Made by a program: the position numbers and the translations under genes
Notes under the pieces: generated by a model
The model's input: the letters and a program-made list of their open reading frames with translations, nothing else
The model's database searches: none
Told to the model about the DNA's origin: nothing
Shown here: positions 1 through 8,993 of the stretch, piece by piece
How the letters are laid out: every line of letters starts with the position of its first letter
Numbering within the stretch: position 1 is the stretch's first letter
DNA from: 20CM-2-65-7 sp963830455
GTDB lineage: Bacteria > Gemmatimonadota > Gemmatimonadetes > Gemmatimonadales > GWC2-71-9
NCBI GenBank assembly: GCA_963830455.1
Contig: CAWHMT010000008.1
Span: forward strand, 248,001 to 312,000
Length of the DNA: 64,000 nucleotides
Direction of reading: 5' to 3'

Positions 1-726
1 GCCGCCCTCCACACGCTGCGCCTTCACCTGGCGCACGTCACGCGAGTCGCGACTGCCGGCGAGCTGTCGGGAGCGCTCGCGCATGAGCTGCGGCAACCGC
101 TGACGTCCATCCTGGCGAACGCGCAGGCCGCAAGCGCTCTGCTGGGCCGAGGCGCCGCGGCCGCGGGGGAGATCCGCGCGATCCTGGAGGATATCGCGCA
201 GCAGGACCGGTATGCCGCGGAGGTCATTAACCGATTGCGCTCGGTTCTCCAGGTGCACAAACCGCACTACGAGCCGCTCGCGCTGGAATTGGTGGTGCGG
301 GACGCGCTCGGGCTGACTCGTGCCCTCCTCGACCGGCTCGGCGTCGCCGTGCATACGGAGATCTCCCCCGGCCTGCCGCTCGTGCAGGGCGACGCGGTGC
401 AGCTCATCCAGGTGGTCCTCAACCTGATCGTCAACGCGTGTGAATCGATGAACCGCACGCCGGCGCCGGAGCGACAGCTGCGGCTCCAGGTGGGGCGCAG
501 CGACTCCCACTACGTGAAGCTGGCGATCGAGGATCGTGGCGATGGGCTGCCAGTGGGCCCACCGGAAAAAGTGTTCGAGCCGTTCTTTACGACCAAAGAC
601 GACGGGCTGGGACTGGGACTCGCGATCGGGCGATCCATCGTGACCGCCCACGGCGGCCGCATCTGGGGTGAGAACAATCCGGGACGGGGGGCGACGTTTC
701 ACGTGCTGCTGCGTACCGTAGCCTGA
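1..726 (+). CDS. Sensor histidine kinase, C-terminal part (5' truncated by window)
   Basis: The frame is open from the first base, so the start lies outside the window. The visible 241 residues hold a HisKA dimerisation segment with the phospho-acceptor motif ALAHELRQPL, then a HATPase_c domain: N box NLIVNACES, G1 box EDRGDGLP, an F box around FEPFFTTK and G2 box GLGLGLAIGRSI. The sequence ends with a short AHGGRIWGENN strand typical of the domain end. The HELRQPL form of the H box is common in kinases with PAS or membrane sensor regions, which would lie upstream. No response regulator follows, so the partner is unknown. Family assignment is secure; the signal sensed cannot be told from here. 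Confidence 0.93.
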   Translation, partial: AALHTLRLHLAHVTRVATAGELSGALAHELRQPLTSILANAQAASALLGRGAAAAGEIRAILEDIAQQDRYAAEVINRLRSVLQVHKPHYEPLALELVVRDALGLTRALLDRLGVAVHTEISPGLPLVQGDAVQLIQVVLNLIVNACESMNRTPAPERQLRLQVGRSDSHYVKLAIEDRGDGLPVGPPEKVFEPFFTTKDDGLGLGLAIGRSIVTAHGGRIWGENNPGRGATFHVLLRTVA

Positions 727-814
727 ATGCCGAAACAGGACCGTTGATCGCGGTGCCACGGTTGTACCAAGGTCATACAGCCTCAGCGGTCACCCGGACG
801 TACGATCCCACGCC

Positions 815-2299
815 GTGAGGAAGATCTTCGCTCTCCTGATGCTCGCTGCGACGTCGCGCGCGACAGCGCAGCGCTGCGATTTCAGCAGAGTTCCCGGCGT
901 CGTGTGGTGGGGTCCGGAAAGCCGGATGGACGTGGCGCGGTTCGCCGCCTACATGGCGCCGATCCTCTGGTTCTCTCCGGACGAGCCGAATCTCAACGGC
1001 GCGAGCGGGGCCGACATTCGTGTCCCGGAAGCGTTCCCGGGCGAATCCGTTCCGCCACGCCCGGTCATGTACTACCAGTTGGATCGTGTGCTGACCCAGC
1101 CCGGCGCCAAGGGCTCGGCCATCAGCAGGGTACCCGAGGCCCCTGAGCAAAGCACGCTGGATCTCACGAAAGTCGCCGTGGTCATCGTCCGATACTTTGC
1201 CTACTACGCAACGGAAGAGGGGCTCGGCGCGCACGCGCACGACATCGAGCCGGCGGAGTTCCGCGTCGCAATCGCTCCGAGCACCTGGGACGGATTCAAG
1301 AAATGGTTTCCGCGCGGCGTGCGCTGCGAAACAACGAATTATGTGATCGCCGTGAGACGGGTTTCGGGACAGGCCCACGGGTTGGTGTGGTTCTGGAACG
1401 TGCTCGACACAGACGACTATTCGCAGTTTCCCATGCACTTGATAATTGAGGAGGGGAAACATGCGTTCGCGACCGACAAGAACGGCGACGGCGTGTTCAC
1501 CAAGGGATACGACGTCAACGTCCGGATCAACGATGCGTGGGGCGCGCGCGACATCATCCGCACCGGGATGCTGTTCTCAGGAGGATATGAATCCTGGATG
1601 ACCAAGGTGCGGCGACCGGAGCACCGCGTGTTGCCACCGCTCCCCGAGGATAGCCGGCTGCGGACGAGTCTTGGGCGCCGCAGCGCCGGCGTGCGGAGCG
1701 CGGTGTACGAGCTGCGGCCGTTCCCCGCGCTGTCGATTGCCAAGGACGATCATGTGCTCGCCCATCTCATGGTCGACAAGGTCATCCCAAACTGGCCGGA
1801 GGTCGAAGGCCTGAACGATGCCAAGGGCTGGGGCAAGGCCCTGAGCGACGGAGCCGTGATCAAGTCGCTGTCGATCGCGTATCGCAACGACGGCGACGGC
1901 GGCATCGTGTGGTCGTTTCCGTTTCTCGTCGTCAAACATCTCGAAGACCCGATGACCGGAGGCTACATCCTGCAGCGGATGTACGTGCGCGGACCACACC
2001 TGCGGGATTTCGGCTGGACGGCGCTCTACACCCCGTCCGCCTCGCGGTGGCTCGATTCCTATATCTCGGCCGGAGCCGAGAATCTCCACTCCACCGATTC
2101 AACCGGCGCGATTGCCGGCAAGTGGGCCTTCGTCATGGAGACTGGTATCAAGTTTCGCGTCAACATCAACGAAACGCCGTTCCGCGCCCTGCACGTGTTT
2201 ACGGATTACTGGGGATTGCGTGCCGGGATCAAGTACCGCGGGGCCATGAGTATCAATCAACTGACGTACGTCCTGGAATTTGGTGCGGGGTCGTTCTGA
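815..2299 (+). CDS. Secreted protein of unknown function
   Basis: The 494-residue product starts at a GTG and opens with a signal peptide (hydrophobic core FALLMLAATS, likely cut after ATA). I do not recognise the family with certainty. The segment PILWFSPDEPNL followed by a YFAYYA...HAHDIE stretch recalls Vps62/DUF946-type proteins, but the resemblance is weak. Around residue 220 there is DKNGDGVF, which resembles an EF-hand calcium loop. The C-terminal third, with many aromatic residues and alternating strands (VFTDYWGLRAGIKY...LTYVLEFGAG), ends in a hydrophobic-aromatic way that would suit an outer-membrane or surface protein. It lies alone between the kinase fragment and the convergent PP2C gene, so context gives no function. 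Confidence 0.7.
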   Translation: MRKIFALLMLAATSRATAQRCDFSRVPGVVWWGPESRMDVARFAAYMAPILWFSPDEPNLNGASGADIRVPEAFPGESVPPRPVMYYQLDRVLTQPGAKGSAISRVPEAPEQSTLDLTKVAVVIVRYFAYYATEEGLGAHAHDIEPAEFRVAIAPSTWDGFKKWFPRGVRCETTNYVIAVRRVSGQAHGLVWFWNVLDTDDYSQFPMHLIIEEGKHAFATDKNGDGVFTKGYDVNVRINDAWGARDIIRTGMLFSGGYESWMTKVRRPEHRVLPPLPEDSRLRTSLGRRSAGVRSAVYELRPFPALSIAKDDHVLAHLMVDKVIPNWPEVEGLNDAKGWGKALSDGAVIKSLSIAYRNDGDGGIVWSFPFLVVKHLEDPMTGGYILQRMYVRGPHLRDFGWTALYTPSASRWLDSYISAGAENLHSTDSTGAIAGKWAFVMETGIKFRVNINETPFRALHVFTDYWGLRAGIKYRGAMSINQLTYVLEFGAGSF

Positions 2300-2314
2300 T
2301 CTGCCCGCTCCGTA

Positions 2315-3202
2315 CTACTGACGCCGCGCACGACCGACGATGATCGTGATGTTGTCCTGACCCCCGCGCTCGAGCGCCAACTTCAAGAGATCGGTGCACG
2401 CCTGCTGTGACGAGCGCAGGCCGCCCAGGCACTCGGCCAGTTCGGGATCGCTGACGTGCCGCGTGAGTCCATCGGAACACAATAAGAACACCGCGTCGCG
2501 CTGCTGATCCACCGCCGTCACGACCGGCGCCGCGACCTGACCGCCGATCGCGCTGGTCAGCATGTGCTGGAGCGGCGACTTGGCCGCCTCGGCGACGGTG
2601 AGATCACCGCTGTCCACGAGATCCTGCGCGGCCGTCTGATCGCGGGTGAGGCAGCGCAGCGTGCCGTTGCCATGGACGTAGCACCGGCTGTCACCGACCT
2701 GCAGCACGTACACCCGCGGCCAAACCCCGATCGCCAGCGTCAGCGTGGTGGCGGGGCCGCCCCTGCCCCGCGCCTCCCAGTCATCGGTGCGGAGCTCGCG
2801 GACGGCGGCGTCGGCATCGAGCGCCGCCGCGCGCAACGCCTCGATGAACGCCGATTCGTGCCCCGGATCTGCCGCGGCGAAACAGCGCAGCGTGGATTGG
2901 ACGTACTGGGCGATCGTTTCCACCGCGCGCTGGCTCGCCGCCGCACCTCCCGTCGAGCCCCCCACGCCATCCGCCACAACCGCGAACGCCGCGAACCGGT
3001 CCCCGCGCAGCAGCAGCTGATTCATCGCGGGGAGGCTGGTACCGTGCACCGCGAGCTCGCGATGCAGCGTGCCGATCAGAAAGTGGTCCTGGTTTTCCCG
3101 GCGCACCAACCCCTGATGCGTCAACCCGTACAGATCGAGCTCATTATCGCGCGGCTGCAGATCGGCCGCGAGCGCCGCGGTCAGCGCACTCGGGACGGTC
3201 AC
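2315..3202 (-). CDS. PP2C-family serine/threonine phosphatase
   Basis: A soluble 295-residue PPM/PP2C phosphatase that would remove phosphate from Ser/Thr residues using two divalent metal ions. The family motifs occur in order: RRENQDHF near residue 35, VVADGVGGSTGG around 75, a VLQVGDSRCYVH strand, SDGLTRHVSD and the terminal GGQDNITIIV; the metal-binding Asp residues in QDHF, DGVGG, CSDGL and QDN are all present. The open frame runs further upstream, but the extra part reads as Arg/Pro-rich shadow of the neighbour; the GTG at 3202 overlaps the TGA of the upstream gene (GTGA) and gives a normal N-terminus, so I chose it. It is translationally coupled to the PI-PLC-like gene. The window's Ser/Thr kinase lies 39 kb away, so a direct partnership is only a possibility. 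Confidence 0.9.
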   Translation of the reverse strand: MTVPSALTAALAADLQPRDNELDLYGLTHQGLVRRENQDHFLIGTLHRELAVHGTSLPAMNQLLLRGDRFAAFAVVADGVGGSTGGAAASQRAVETIAQYVQSTLRCFAAADPGHESAFIEALRAAALDADAAVRELRTDDWEARGRGGPATTLTLAIGVWPRVYVLQVGDSRCYVHGNGTLRCLTRDQTAAQDLVDSGDLTVAEAAKSPLQHMLTSAIGGQVAAPVVTAVDQQRDAVFLLCSDGLTRHVSDPELAECLGGLRSSQQACTDLLKLALERGGQDNITIIVGRARRQ

Positions 3203-5337
3203 TGCGCCGCGCGCGGGCGCGCCACTTGATCCAACCCGTTCAACGTGCGAACGACTCGGAACAGGTCTCCCACATCGTAAAAGTCGACGGCGAGGATGTT
3301 CGGCAGCTGCCCACGCTGCTCGCGGCAGGAGCGCGCCCGCGCGAGCAGCGCGGCGTACGCGTTGACGATCTCGGCATTCGAGGGCCGGGGAGCGGGCGTC
3401 GTCTCGATCCAGTTGTTGATCTGGAAGAACGGCGCCGTCGCGGGACCGCGATTGGGGCGGCATGAAAAATCTTCAGGTGTGTGGAACGTGTAGGGCGTTT
3501 CCTGCATCGCCTCCCACGCGGGGTGCAACCAGGGGACCCCGGGCTTGCCCGATTCAATGAACACCACGAGCCGCTGCCCCAGATCGATCAATGCACGCAG
3601 CGTCGGCATGGGCCGCGTGAGCGATCCGGTATAGACCATGTCGAGCAGCCCGGCGTCCTGAAACAACCGCGCGATGTCCTCGGGAGGGATGTAGTCCTCG
3701 ATCCCGATGATCACGACTTCGCCGGGGTTTGCCAACATGAATTCGCGCACTCCGGCGAGCGTCGGCTCGACCGGATACGCGCCCAGCTCGCAGAACCCAT
3801 GACAGAAGTAGATGCCTGACGGCCCGGTTTCATGGCCCAGGAAGCGCCCGCGAATGCGCAGCGCAGCGGCCGTCGCTTCCGGTCCGAGCGCGCCCTCGAT
3901 CTTGCCCTGCGAGCTTCCGGTTCCTTCCCGATCGAAATCGGTGATCACGTGATCACCCGCCGGAACCCCGTAGTGCACGTCGATGAGCAGGGCGCGCACG
4001 CCGTCCTCGAGCTGGCGTGGAATCAGATGGTTTTGGTGTGGAAACAACCAGCCCGGGACTTCGGCGTTCGACATGGCATTGTGCGCGCCGGCGAACACGA
4101 TTTGGTCCAGGCGACGGTTACAGAGGCGAGCCGAGCCGTTGCAGACGGTCACGACACCCGCGGCCTCGAGCGGCGCCGCCGGCGCGCGGAACACGAACAA
4201 CGCGGTGCCCCCCAAGGCGAGCACCAGCACGGCGCCGACGACCGCGAGCGACCGCCACGCGCGCGCGTCCGGTTGCGCAGGCGCCGCGGCGCCGGTGAGG
4301 CTTTGCGTGCGCGCGAGCACGAGCCGGAAGACCTCACGCAGACCCATGTACACGAGCAGGAGCCCTATGAGCGCGACGAGCACGTCCGCCGTGCGCGCGG
4401 GGTTCACGATCGCGTATCCACCGGCCGCCAGGAACAGAATCGCCCGGCCGATCCTGCCGCGGGGACGGAGTGGCTCCGTCACCCAGCGTCCGAACGCTTT
4501 GATCCGCATCAACGGATCCAGCGCCTCGAGCATGGTTGAACCGGCGGAAACCATGACGACGCCGATGCACGCCGCGATCAGCGCTCCAGTTTTGACCGGC
4601 GCGAAATAGGCCACCCAGACGCCGTGCACCACGCCCCGCAACTCGGGATCGGGCGTGATCGAAGCGGCGAGCAGTCGACCCGCCGGCAGCACGGCGATGA
4701 GGGCCAACGCGATGGCACCGAACGCCGCGCCGGTTCGTACCAGCGCGTTCTGGCGGTCCGGGGCCACCCAGATGCCCGCCACGAACGCGCCGAAACCGAG
4801 GATCAGCACGACCCACGCGACCCACAGCACCCGTGCGACGAGAGCCCAGGCGTTGATGAAGCGCGTGAACGCCTGCTCTGCCTCGGGTGACGCAAGAGTC
4901 GCTTCGATGTTCGGAGGGATCTTGCTCGCGAGCTCGGGATTCGCGCGGGCCAGCGCTGAGCGCACGAGGACTGCGACGTCAGGGAGCGACAGGACGACAT
5001 TGCGCCCCGACTCGAACAGCGAGCGATGGGCCGCGCGTGCCGACGTGCGCACCACGGCGCGGAACGGCGCCGATGACACGACACTAGCGACCGACGGCTC
5101 GAGGATCGAACGGACGCTGACGAGATTGGGACGCTGCTCGACGATCGCATCGGTGATGCGCGCGGCGACGTAGCGGGAGACGCGAGGGTCCGATAGCGCT
5201 CCAGCGAGACGGCGGGCGAACGGGTCGGGGCGAATGATGCCGCGCGCCGCGCCACCGACGATGAACGCGAGCCAGATCGCCACACTCCCGGCGATCAGGA
5301 GCACCGCCGACGCTCTGGCAGAACGGGCCACCGCCAT
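3199..5337 (-). CDS. Polytopic membrane protein with C-terminal PI-PLC-like phosphodiesterase domain
   Basis: The N-terminal 400 residues carry about seven membrane segments with an extracytoplasmic loop of roughly 110 residues after the first one. The C-terminal 300 residues resemble the X domain of phosphatidylinositol-specific phospholipase C: GAHNAMSNA with His419, LIDVHYG, and IYFCHGFCELG with His513, matching the two catalytic histidines of the family. Such enzymes cleave phosphodiester head groups; the substrate here is unknown and the catalytic domain follows a final membrane helix. The start is uncertain: ATG 5337 gives a compact N-terminus before the first helix, ATG 5373 adds 12 residues, and longer forms would overlap the divergent cupredoxin gene. 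It overlaps the PP2C gene by four bases. Confidence 0.82.
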   Translation of the reverse strand: MAVARSARASAVLLIAGSVAIWLAFIVGGAARGIIRPDPFARRLAGALSDPRVSRYVAARITDAIVEQRPNLVSVRSILEPSVASVVSSAPFRAVVRTSARAAHRSLFESGRNVVLSLPDVAVLVRSALARANPELASKIPPNIEATLASPEAEQAFTRFINAWALVARVLWVAWVVLILGFGAFVAGIWVAPDRQNALVRTGAAFGAIALALIAVLPAGRLLAASITPDPELRGVVHGVWVAYFAPVKTGALIAACIGVVMVSAGSTMLEALDPLMRIKAFGRWVTEPLRPRGRIGRAILFLAAGGYAIVNPARTADVLVALIGLLLVYMGLREVFRLVLARTQSLTGAAAPAQPDARAWRSLAVVGAVLVLALGGTALFVFRAPAAPLEAAGVVTVCNGSARLCNRRLDQIVFAGAHNAMSNAEVPGWLFPHQNHLIPRQLEDGVRALLIDVHYGVPAGDHVITDFDREGTGSSQGKIEGALGPEATAAALRIRGRFLGHETGPSGIYFCHGFCELGAYPVEPTLAGVREFMLANPGEVVIIGIEDYIPPEDIARLFQDAGLLDMVYTGSLTRPMPTLRALIDLGQRLVVFIESGKPGVPWLHPAWEAMQETPYTFHTPEDFSCRPNRGPATAPFFQINNWIETTPAPRPSNAEIVNAYAALLARARSCREQRGQLPNILAVDFYDVGDLFRVVRTLNGLDQVARPRAAQ

Positions 5338-5470
5338 GAAGAGGAGAATGGGCCGTGGCACGGAGATAGGCATTGTCCCAAAGGGCTCTAGCTCCCAGCA
5401 CCTCGGCGGCCGGACTCGGTTACCCCAAAGGCCAATTCTCCGCATCGGTACTTCATCGTATCGAATTGGT

Positions 5471-5854
5471 ATGGCACCACTTCCGCGCCGGGGCGCCGTC
5501 CTGTTCAGCGCCGCCCTGACCGCGCTGACGCTCCTCGCCTGCGGTGAAGGCTCCGGGTTGATCGGAGTCATGCAGACCGACACCACGGGTGGGAGCAGCG
5601 GTCAACTGCTCGCGACAGTTCAGGTCACCAGCAATGCGTTCTCGCCGGTGCTCGTCAACTTGCGCCGCGGGGGGATCGTGACCTGGGTGTGGAGCGACAC
5701 CACGTCACAGCACAACGTGACGTTCCACGATCCCTTGCTGAGCAGCCAGACGCTGAGCACCGGTTTGCACAGCGTGGCGTTCCAGACCGTCGGCACGTTC
5801 AACTACTTGTGTACGGTTCACCCCGGCATGACCGGCAGCATCGTCGTCCGATAG
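5471..5854 (+). CDS. Cupredoxin-like lipoprotein (plastocyanin/azurin type)
   Basis: A 127-residue exported copper protein candidate. It starts with a lipoprotein signal ending LTLLACG, so it should be anchored through a cysteine near residue 20. The rest is a single cupredoxin fold: a strand with VTSNAFSPVLVNLRRGG, a His ligand in SQHNVTF, and the ligand loop LCTVHPGMTG that supplies Cys, His and Met of a type I copper centre. These proteins carry electrons in the periplasm. The next gene, 29 bases on, codes for another lipoprotein in the same direction. Fold and ligands are clear; the redox partner is not. Confidence 0.88.
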   Translation: MAPLPRRGAVLFSAALTALTLLACGEGSGLIGVMQTDTTGGSSGQLLATVQVTSNAFSPVLVNLRRGGIVTWVWSDTTSQHNVTFHDPLLSSQTLSTGLHSVAFQTVGTFNYLCTVHPGMTGSIVVR

Positions 5855-5883
5855 GACAGAAACTTCACTGGAAGGAAGCACCC

Positions 5884-6447
5884 GTGACCCGACATCTCGC
5901 CGCACTCACCATCCTGTTCGCGCTTGCGTGCGGTCCGGACATCAACACGCAGCGCGATACCTCGGTCCCGCTCCCCAAGCTGCCGAGCTGGGCATGGGGA
6001 ACGCGCGACACCATCAGCCACTACGAGCTGGACCCGGCCGCCCAGAATCCGATGCTGCATCAGCACGTGCAGGCCGCCATCGAAAACACGTTGCAACGGG
6101 ATGGCTGGAAGAGGGTCGACGATCCCGCTCAGGCGAACGTCATCGTGACCTATCACATCGGCATCAAGCGCGAGACGCAGCTCGTGACCACGACCACGAC
6201 GTCGGGCGGAGCGTCGCCGTACTGGGGTGGCTATGGCTGGGGGTACTACGGAGCGCCCTCGTTCTCGACCAGCACGTCGACTCCATACGAGTACAAGCAA
6301 GGCGGTCTGTTAGTCATCGTCCGCGACCGCGCGACGGGCAAAGTGGCGTGGCAGGGGCTCTTCAAGAAGGAAGTGACCGAAACCGCACGCGTGTCGCAGG
6401 AGAACGTGCAGCGCGCCGTCGACGATCTGCTGCGCGATCTGAAATAA
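5884..6447 (+). CDS. DUF4136 family lipoprotein
   Basis: The 187-residue product starts at GTG 5884 behind a good ribosome binding site (GGAAGGA, about 7 bases upstream). It has a lipoprotein signal (LFALACG). The mature part matches the DUF4136 plan: a segment with YELDPAAQNP, an AAIENTLQRDGWKRVDDPAQANVIVTYHIG strand-helix unit, a Gly/Tyr-rich loop (YWGGYGWGYYG), then GGLLVIVRDRATGKVAWQGLF and a final helix. The function of this family is not known; members sit in the cell envelope. It may be cotranscribed with the cupredoxin gene. Confidence 0.85.
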   Translation: MTRHLAALTILFALACGPDINTQRDTSVPLPKLPSWAWGTRDTISHYELDPAAQNPMLHQHVQAAIENTLQRDGWKRVDDPAQANVIVTYHIGIKRETQLVTTTTTSGGASPYWGGYGWGYYGAPSFSTSTSTPYEYKQGGLLVIVRDRATGKVAWQGLFKKEVTETARVSQENVQRAVDDLLRDLK

Positions 6448-6456
6448 CGCTCTAGC

Positions 6457-7494
6457 CTAGAACGACCAGCCCATCGTCAGGGTAATGCCGAAGTCGTGAC
6501 TCGCGCCGGTCCCTGACGGTGGGCGGCTGTCTATCTTGTCGAAAAAGATGAACCCCGTGGTAAAATCTTTCACGAACTCGTGTGAGATGCTGGCCTCCAA
6601 ATCGCTCCGGACCCGGCCGAAGTCGGTAAGGTTCGGATAGACCTGTAGGCTGGTTTGGATGTCGGACTTGGGCGTGTCGCGGCGATAGAACTCCCACGCC
6701 ACGCTGAAGACCGCCTCCAGATTCGTCGTCGCGTCGCTGCCCACGAACTGTTCGTTGGTGAAAGCCACACCACCACCCACGAGCAACGTTGCGCGATTCG
6801 TGTGCGTGAGGTACCGGCCCCCGCCGAGTGAGAGCAGCGCGCGGAGGTCCAGATCGAGTTCCTCGTTCTGCTCGAGCTGGCCCGTCCCACCTAAAACGTA
6901 GCGGTTGCCCATGAAGCTCTGCTCGTTCAGGGCAATCGTATTGCGGCTCGTCGCCTCGGCACTTTCCTCACCCTGAAGGTAGGTGCTGAAGCGCAGGCCA
7001 GTCAGCCGTTTCTGGGTGCGATGCTTGATATCGCCCTCGAGGCTCATGGTCCGAATCCGGTTGGCCCGCTGGAACGTGAAGCCGAACGAAATGTTGCCAT
7101 CGAGGCGCGCGAAAAAGCCCTGTCCGATCGGGGTGATCCGCACGAGCTCGGCGTGGTTCAGCGTATCGCGGAATGTCGAGACTTCGACAATGACCTGCCG
7201 CGGCTCGGGCCCGGCCCGGAGCGTGCCGTAGTAGCGATCGCCCGAGGTCAATTCGACTTCGAAATAGCGCGGGCTGGCGATGCGCAGGATCTTGTCCCAC
7301 TTGATCACGACCGTGCCCATGTCGTCAGTCTTGTAGGTGAGGACGTCACGATCGAGGCTCTGGATCTCGCCCACGACCCGGTCGCCGTTGCGCAGCACGA
7401 CGGTATCCGCCTTTTGACCACAGAGCGGCGTCGCGCCCAGGAGCGCGACCGCGAAGACAGCGAGGAAGACGCGCACGGCAGCGCAGAATCTCAT
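6457..7494 (-). CDS. DUF481 family outer-membrane protein
   Basis: A 345-residue protein with a signal peptide (VFLAVFAVALLGATPLCGQ). After it comes a small all-beta region with VVLRNGDRVVGEIQSLD and VVIKWDKILRI, an SH3-like module often seen before barrel domains in this group. The last 200 residues alternate in the manner of a beta-barrel (YVLGGTGQLEQNEELDLDLRALLSLGG...) and end in TLTMGWSF with a terminal Phe, the usual outer-membrane insertion signal. This matches DUF481 proteins, whose role is unknown. The ATG at 7494 was chosen because it directly precedes the signal peptide; an ATG at about 7566 would add an Arg-rich stretch and crowd the divergent gene at 7577. Confidence 0.82.
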   Translation of the reverse strand: MRFCAAVRVFLAVFAVALLGATPLCGQKADTVVLRNGDRVVGEIQSLDRDVLTYKTDDMGTVVIKWDKILRIASPRYFEVELTSGDRYYGTLRAGPEPRQVIVEVSTFRDTLNHAELVRITPIGQGFFARLDGNISFGFTFQRANRIRTMSLEGDIKHRTQKRLTGLRFSTYLQGEESAEATSRNTIALNEQSFMGNRYVLGGTGQLEQNEELDLDLRALLSLGGGRYLTHTNRATLLVGGGVAFTNEQFVGSDATTNLEAVFSVAWEFYRRDTPKSDIQTSLQVYPNLTDFGRVRSDLEASISHEFVKDFTTGFIFFDKIDSRPPSGTGASHDFGITLTMGWSF

Positions 7495-7524
7495 GCGCCT
7501 GCGGCCTTTTCCGGCATGGGACGA

Positions 7525-7538
7525 AAGGGGTACCCCTT
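7525..7538. promoter_or_regulatory. 14-bp perfect palindrome in a divergent promoter region
   Basis: The 82-base gap between the DUF481 gene and the FadL-like gene contains the perfect palindrome AAGGGGTACCCCTT. Its place between two divergent start codons for outer-membrane proteins would suit an operator read by a dimeric regulator. No regulator gene is adjacent, and a GC-rich palindrome of this size can arise by chance, so this is tentative. Confidence 0.25.
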
Positions 7539-7576
7539 CGGGCAATAGCCGGAGTCTCGTTTCCATGGTTTGATGG

Positions 7577-8980
7577 ATGCACGTGAACGCCACCCGAGCT
7601 CGGCACATCCTCCTCGTGACCACCCTCGCGGGGCTGGCCGGTGCCACGCCGAGCCGGGCGCAGACGGTCTCGGTCCCCCCCACTCTGATCCTCCCCAACT
7701 ACGACCGCCTGCCCATCGGCCAGCGCGAAGGGATCGAAGGCGGCGCCTACGTGGCGCGCACCAACGATGCGGCGGCCGCCTGGTACAATCCGGCGGGGCT
7801 GGGTCAGAGTAGGAAGAGCGCGCTGAACGCGAGCGCAACCGCGTACGAGTACACGAGCATGGAGCTGGAGGGCTTCGGCACGAGCGAGGGACGTTCGCGC
7901 ATCAGCAGCACCGGGACGCTGCTCAGTTTCGTCATCGGCGAGGACGTGATCCATTCACGCAACTGGCGCTTTGGATTCGCCATCACACAGCCCGTCGTTT
8001 GGCAACCGAGCAGCATCGATCTCGCGTTCACCATGCAGGCCGGCGCCGAGCTGCTCGCGTACGCCTCCGATGTCAATCTCAATGTCATGATCCCAAGCCT
8101 GTCCGCCGCCTACGTCCCGGGCGGTGCCGGCACCGGCAAGCTCCGGCTCGGCGCAGGCCTCGGGATGGCGATCACCGGCTTGGGTCAGTCGGTGAGCTTT
8201 TCGGACCGCGTGACGGACACCGCCGCCACCGTCGCGACCCGGGACTTCTCCGCCGACGGAGAAGTCTGGCACCTCGTTCCGACGCTGGGGTTGCAGTGGG
8301 ACGTCACGCCCAGCATCTCGTTTGGGACCCGCGTCACGGCGCCGGGCATGCGGGTGCTCGGCAGCAGCCGGATGCGGCTGCAGAACTCGCGCTATAGCAA
8401 CGCCGAAGTTCGCGATCTCGTATTCGCGGACCCGGAACTGACAATGGAGTACAAACAGCCGCTCGAGGCCGACGTGGGTGTGGCGTTCGACGTCTTCAAG
8501 GGCGAGCTGGAAATCGACGTTCACTATTTCGGAGCGATCGATCCGTACGCGCTGTACACGAGCGATCTTGCCGGCCGGCTCACCGTCGACAGCGGCGTGG
8601 GAACACCCATCGTCACATCCGTCCCATTCACGACGACGATGAACAGCGCGCGCTCCGTGGTCAACGTCGCGATCGGCGGCAGCCGCCCGATATCCCAGAA
8701 AGTCCGCGTGCACGCGGGATTCTCCACCGATCAGTCACCGGTGGACCAGAGCCGATCGATGTTCCGTCAGGTGAACCTGAAACGCTTCACGGCGGGCTTT
8801 TCGCTCACCGGGGTGCGACTCTCGGGGTCGTTGGGCTTTGGGTTCTCGACCGGCAGCGGCACGCGCCAGACGCTGGGATCGACTGAAGGGGGGCAGCAGA
8901 CGACGACACGGCTGAACGTGAAGGCGGCCAATCTTCTCTTCGCGCTCTCGTACGCCGTCGGCGGCAGCAGTCCTCAATAG
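7577..8980 (+). CDS. FadL/OmpP1-like outer-membrane transporter
   Basis: A 467-residue outer-membrane protein. The signal peptide (ILLVTTLAGLAGATPSRAQ) is followed by the family's N-terminal marker EGGAYVARTNDAAAAWYNPAGL, corresponding to the NDA..NPAGL hatch motif of FadL-type channels. Long amphipathic strands follow (RFGFAITQP, PTLGLQWDVTPSISFGTRV, LEADVGVAFDVFKGELEIDVHYFG), and the chain ends in LLFALSYAVG. Members take hydrophobic compounds such as long-chain fatty acids or aromatic hydrocarbons through the outer membrane; the substrate cannot be read from sequence. It is divergent from the DUF481 gene. Confidence 0.87.
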   Translation: MHVNATRARHILLVTTLAGLAGATPSRAQTVSVPPTLILPNYDRLPIGQREGIEGGAYVARTNDAAAAWYNPAGLGQSRKSALNASATAYEYTSMELEGFGTSEGRSRISSTGTLLSFVIGEDVIHSRNWRFGFAITQPVVWQPSSIDLAFTMQAGAELLAYASDVNLNVMIPSLSAAYVPGGAGTGKLRLGAGLGMAITGLGQSVSFSDRVTDTAATVATRDFSADGEVWHLVPTLGLQWDVTPSISFGTRVTAPGMRVLGSSRMRLQNSRYSNAEVRDLVFADPELTMEYKQPLEADVGVAFDVFKGELEIDVHYFGAIDPYALYTSDLAGRLTVDSGVGTPIVTSVPFTTTMNSARSVVNVAIGGSRPISQKVRVHAGFSTDQSPVDQSRSMFRQVNLKRFTAGFSLTGVRLSGSLGFGFSTGSGTRQTLGSTEGGQQTTTRLNVKAANLLFALSYAVGGSSPQ

Positions 8981-8993
8981 CTTTCACGCGGAC

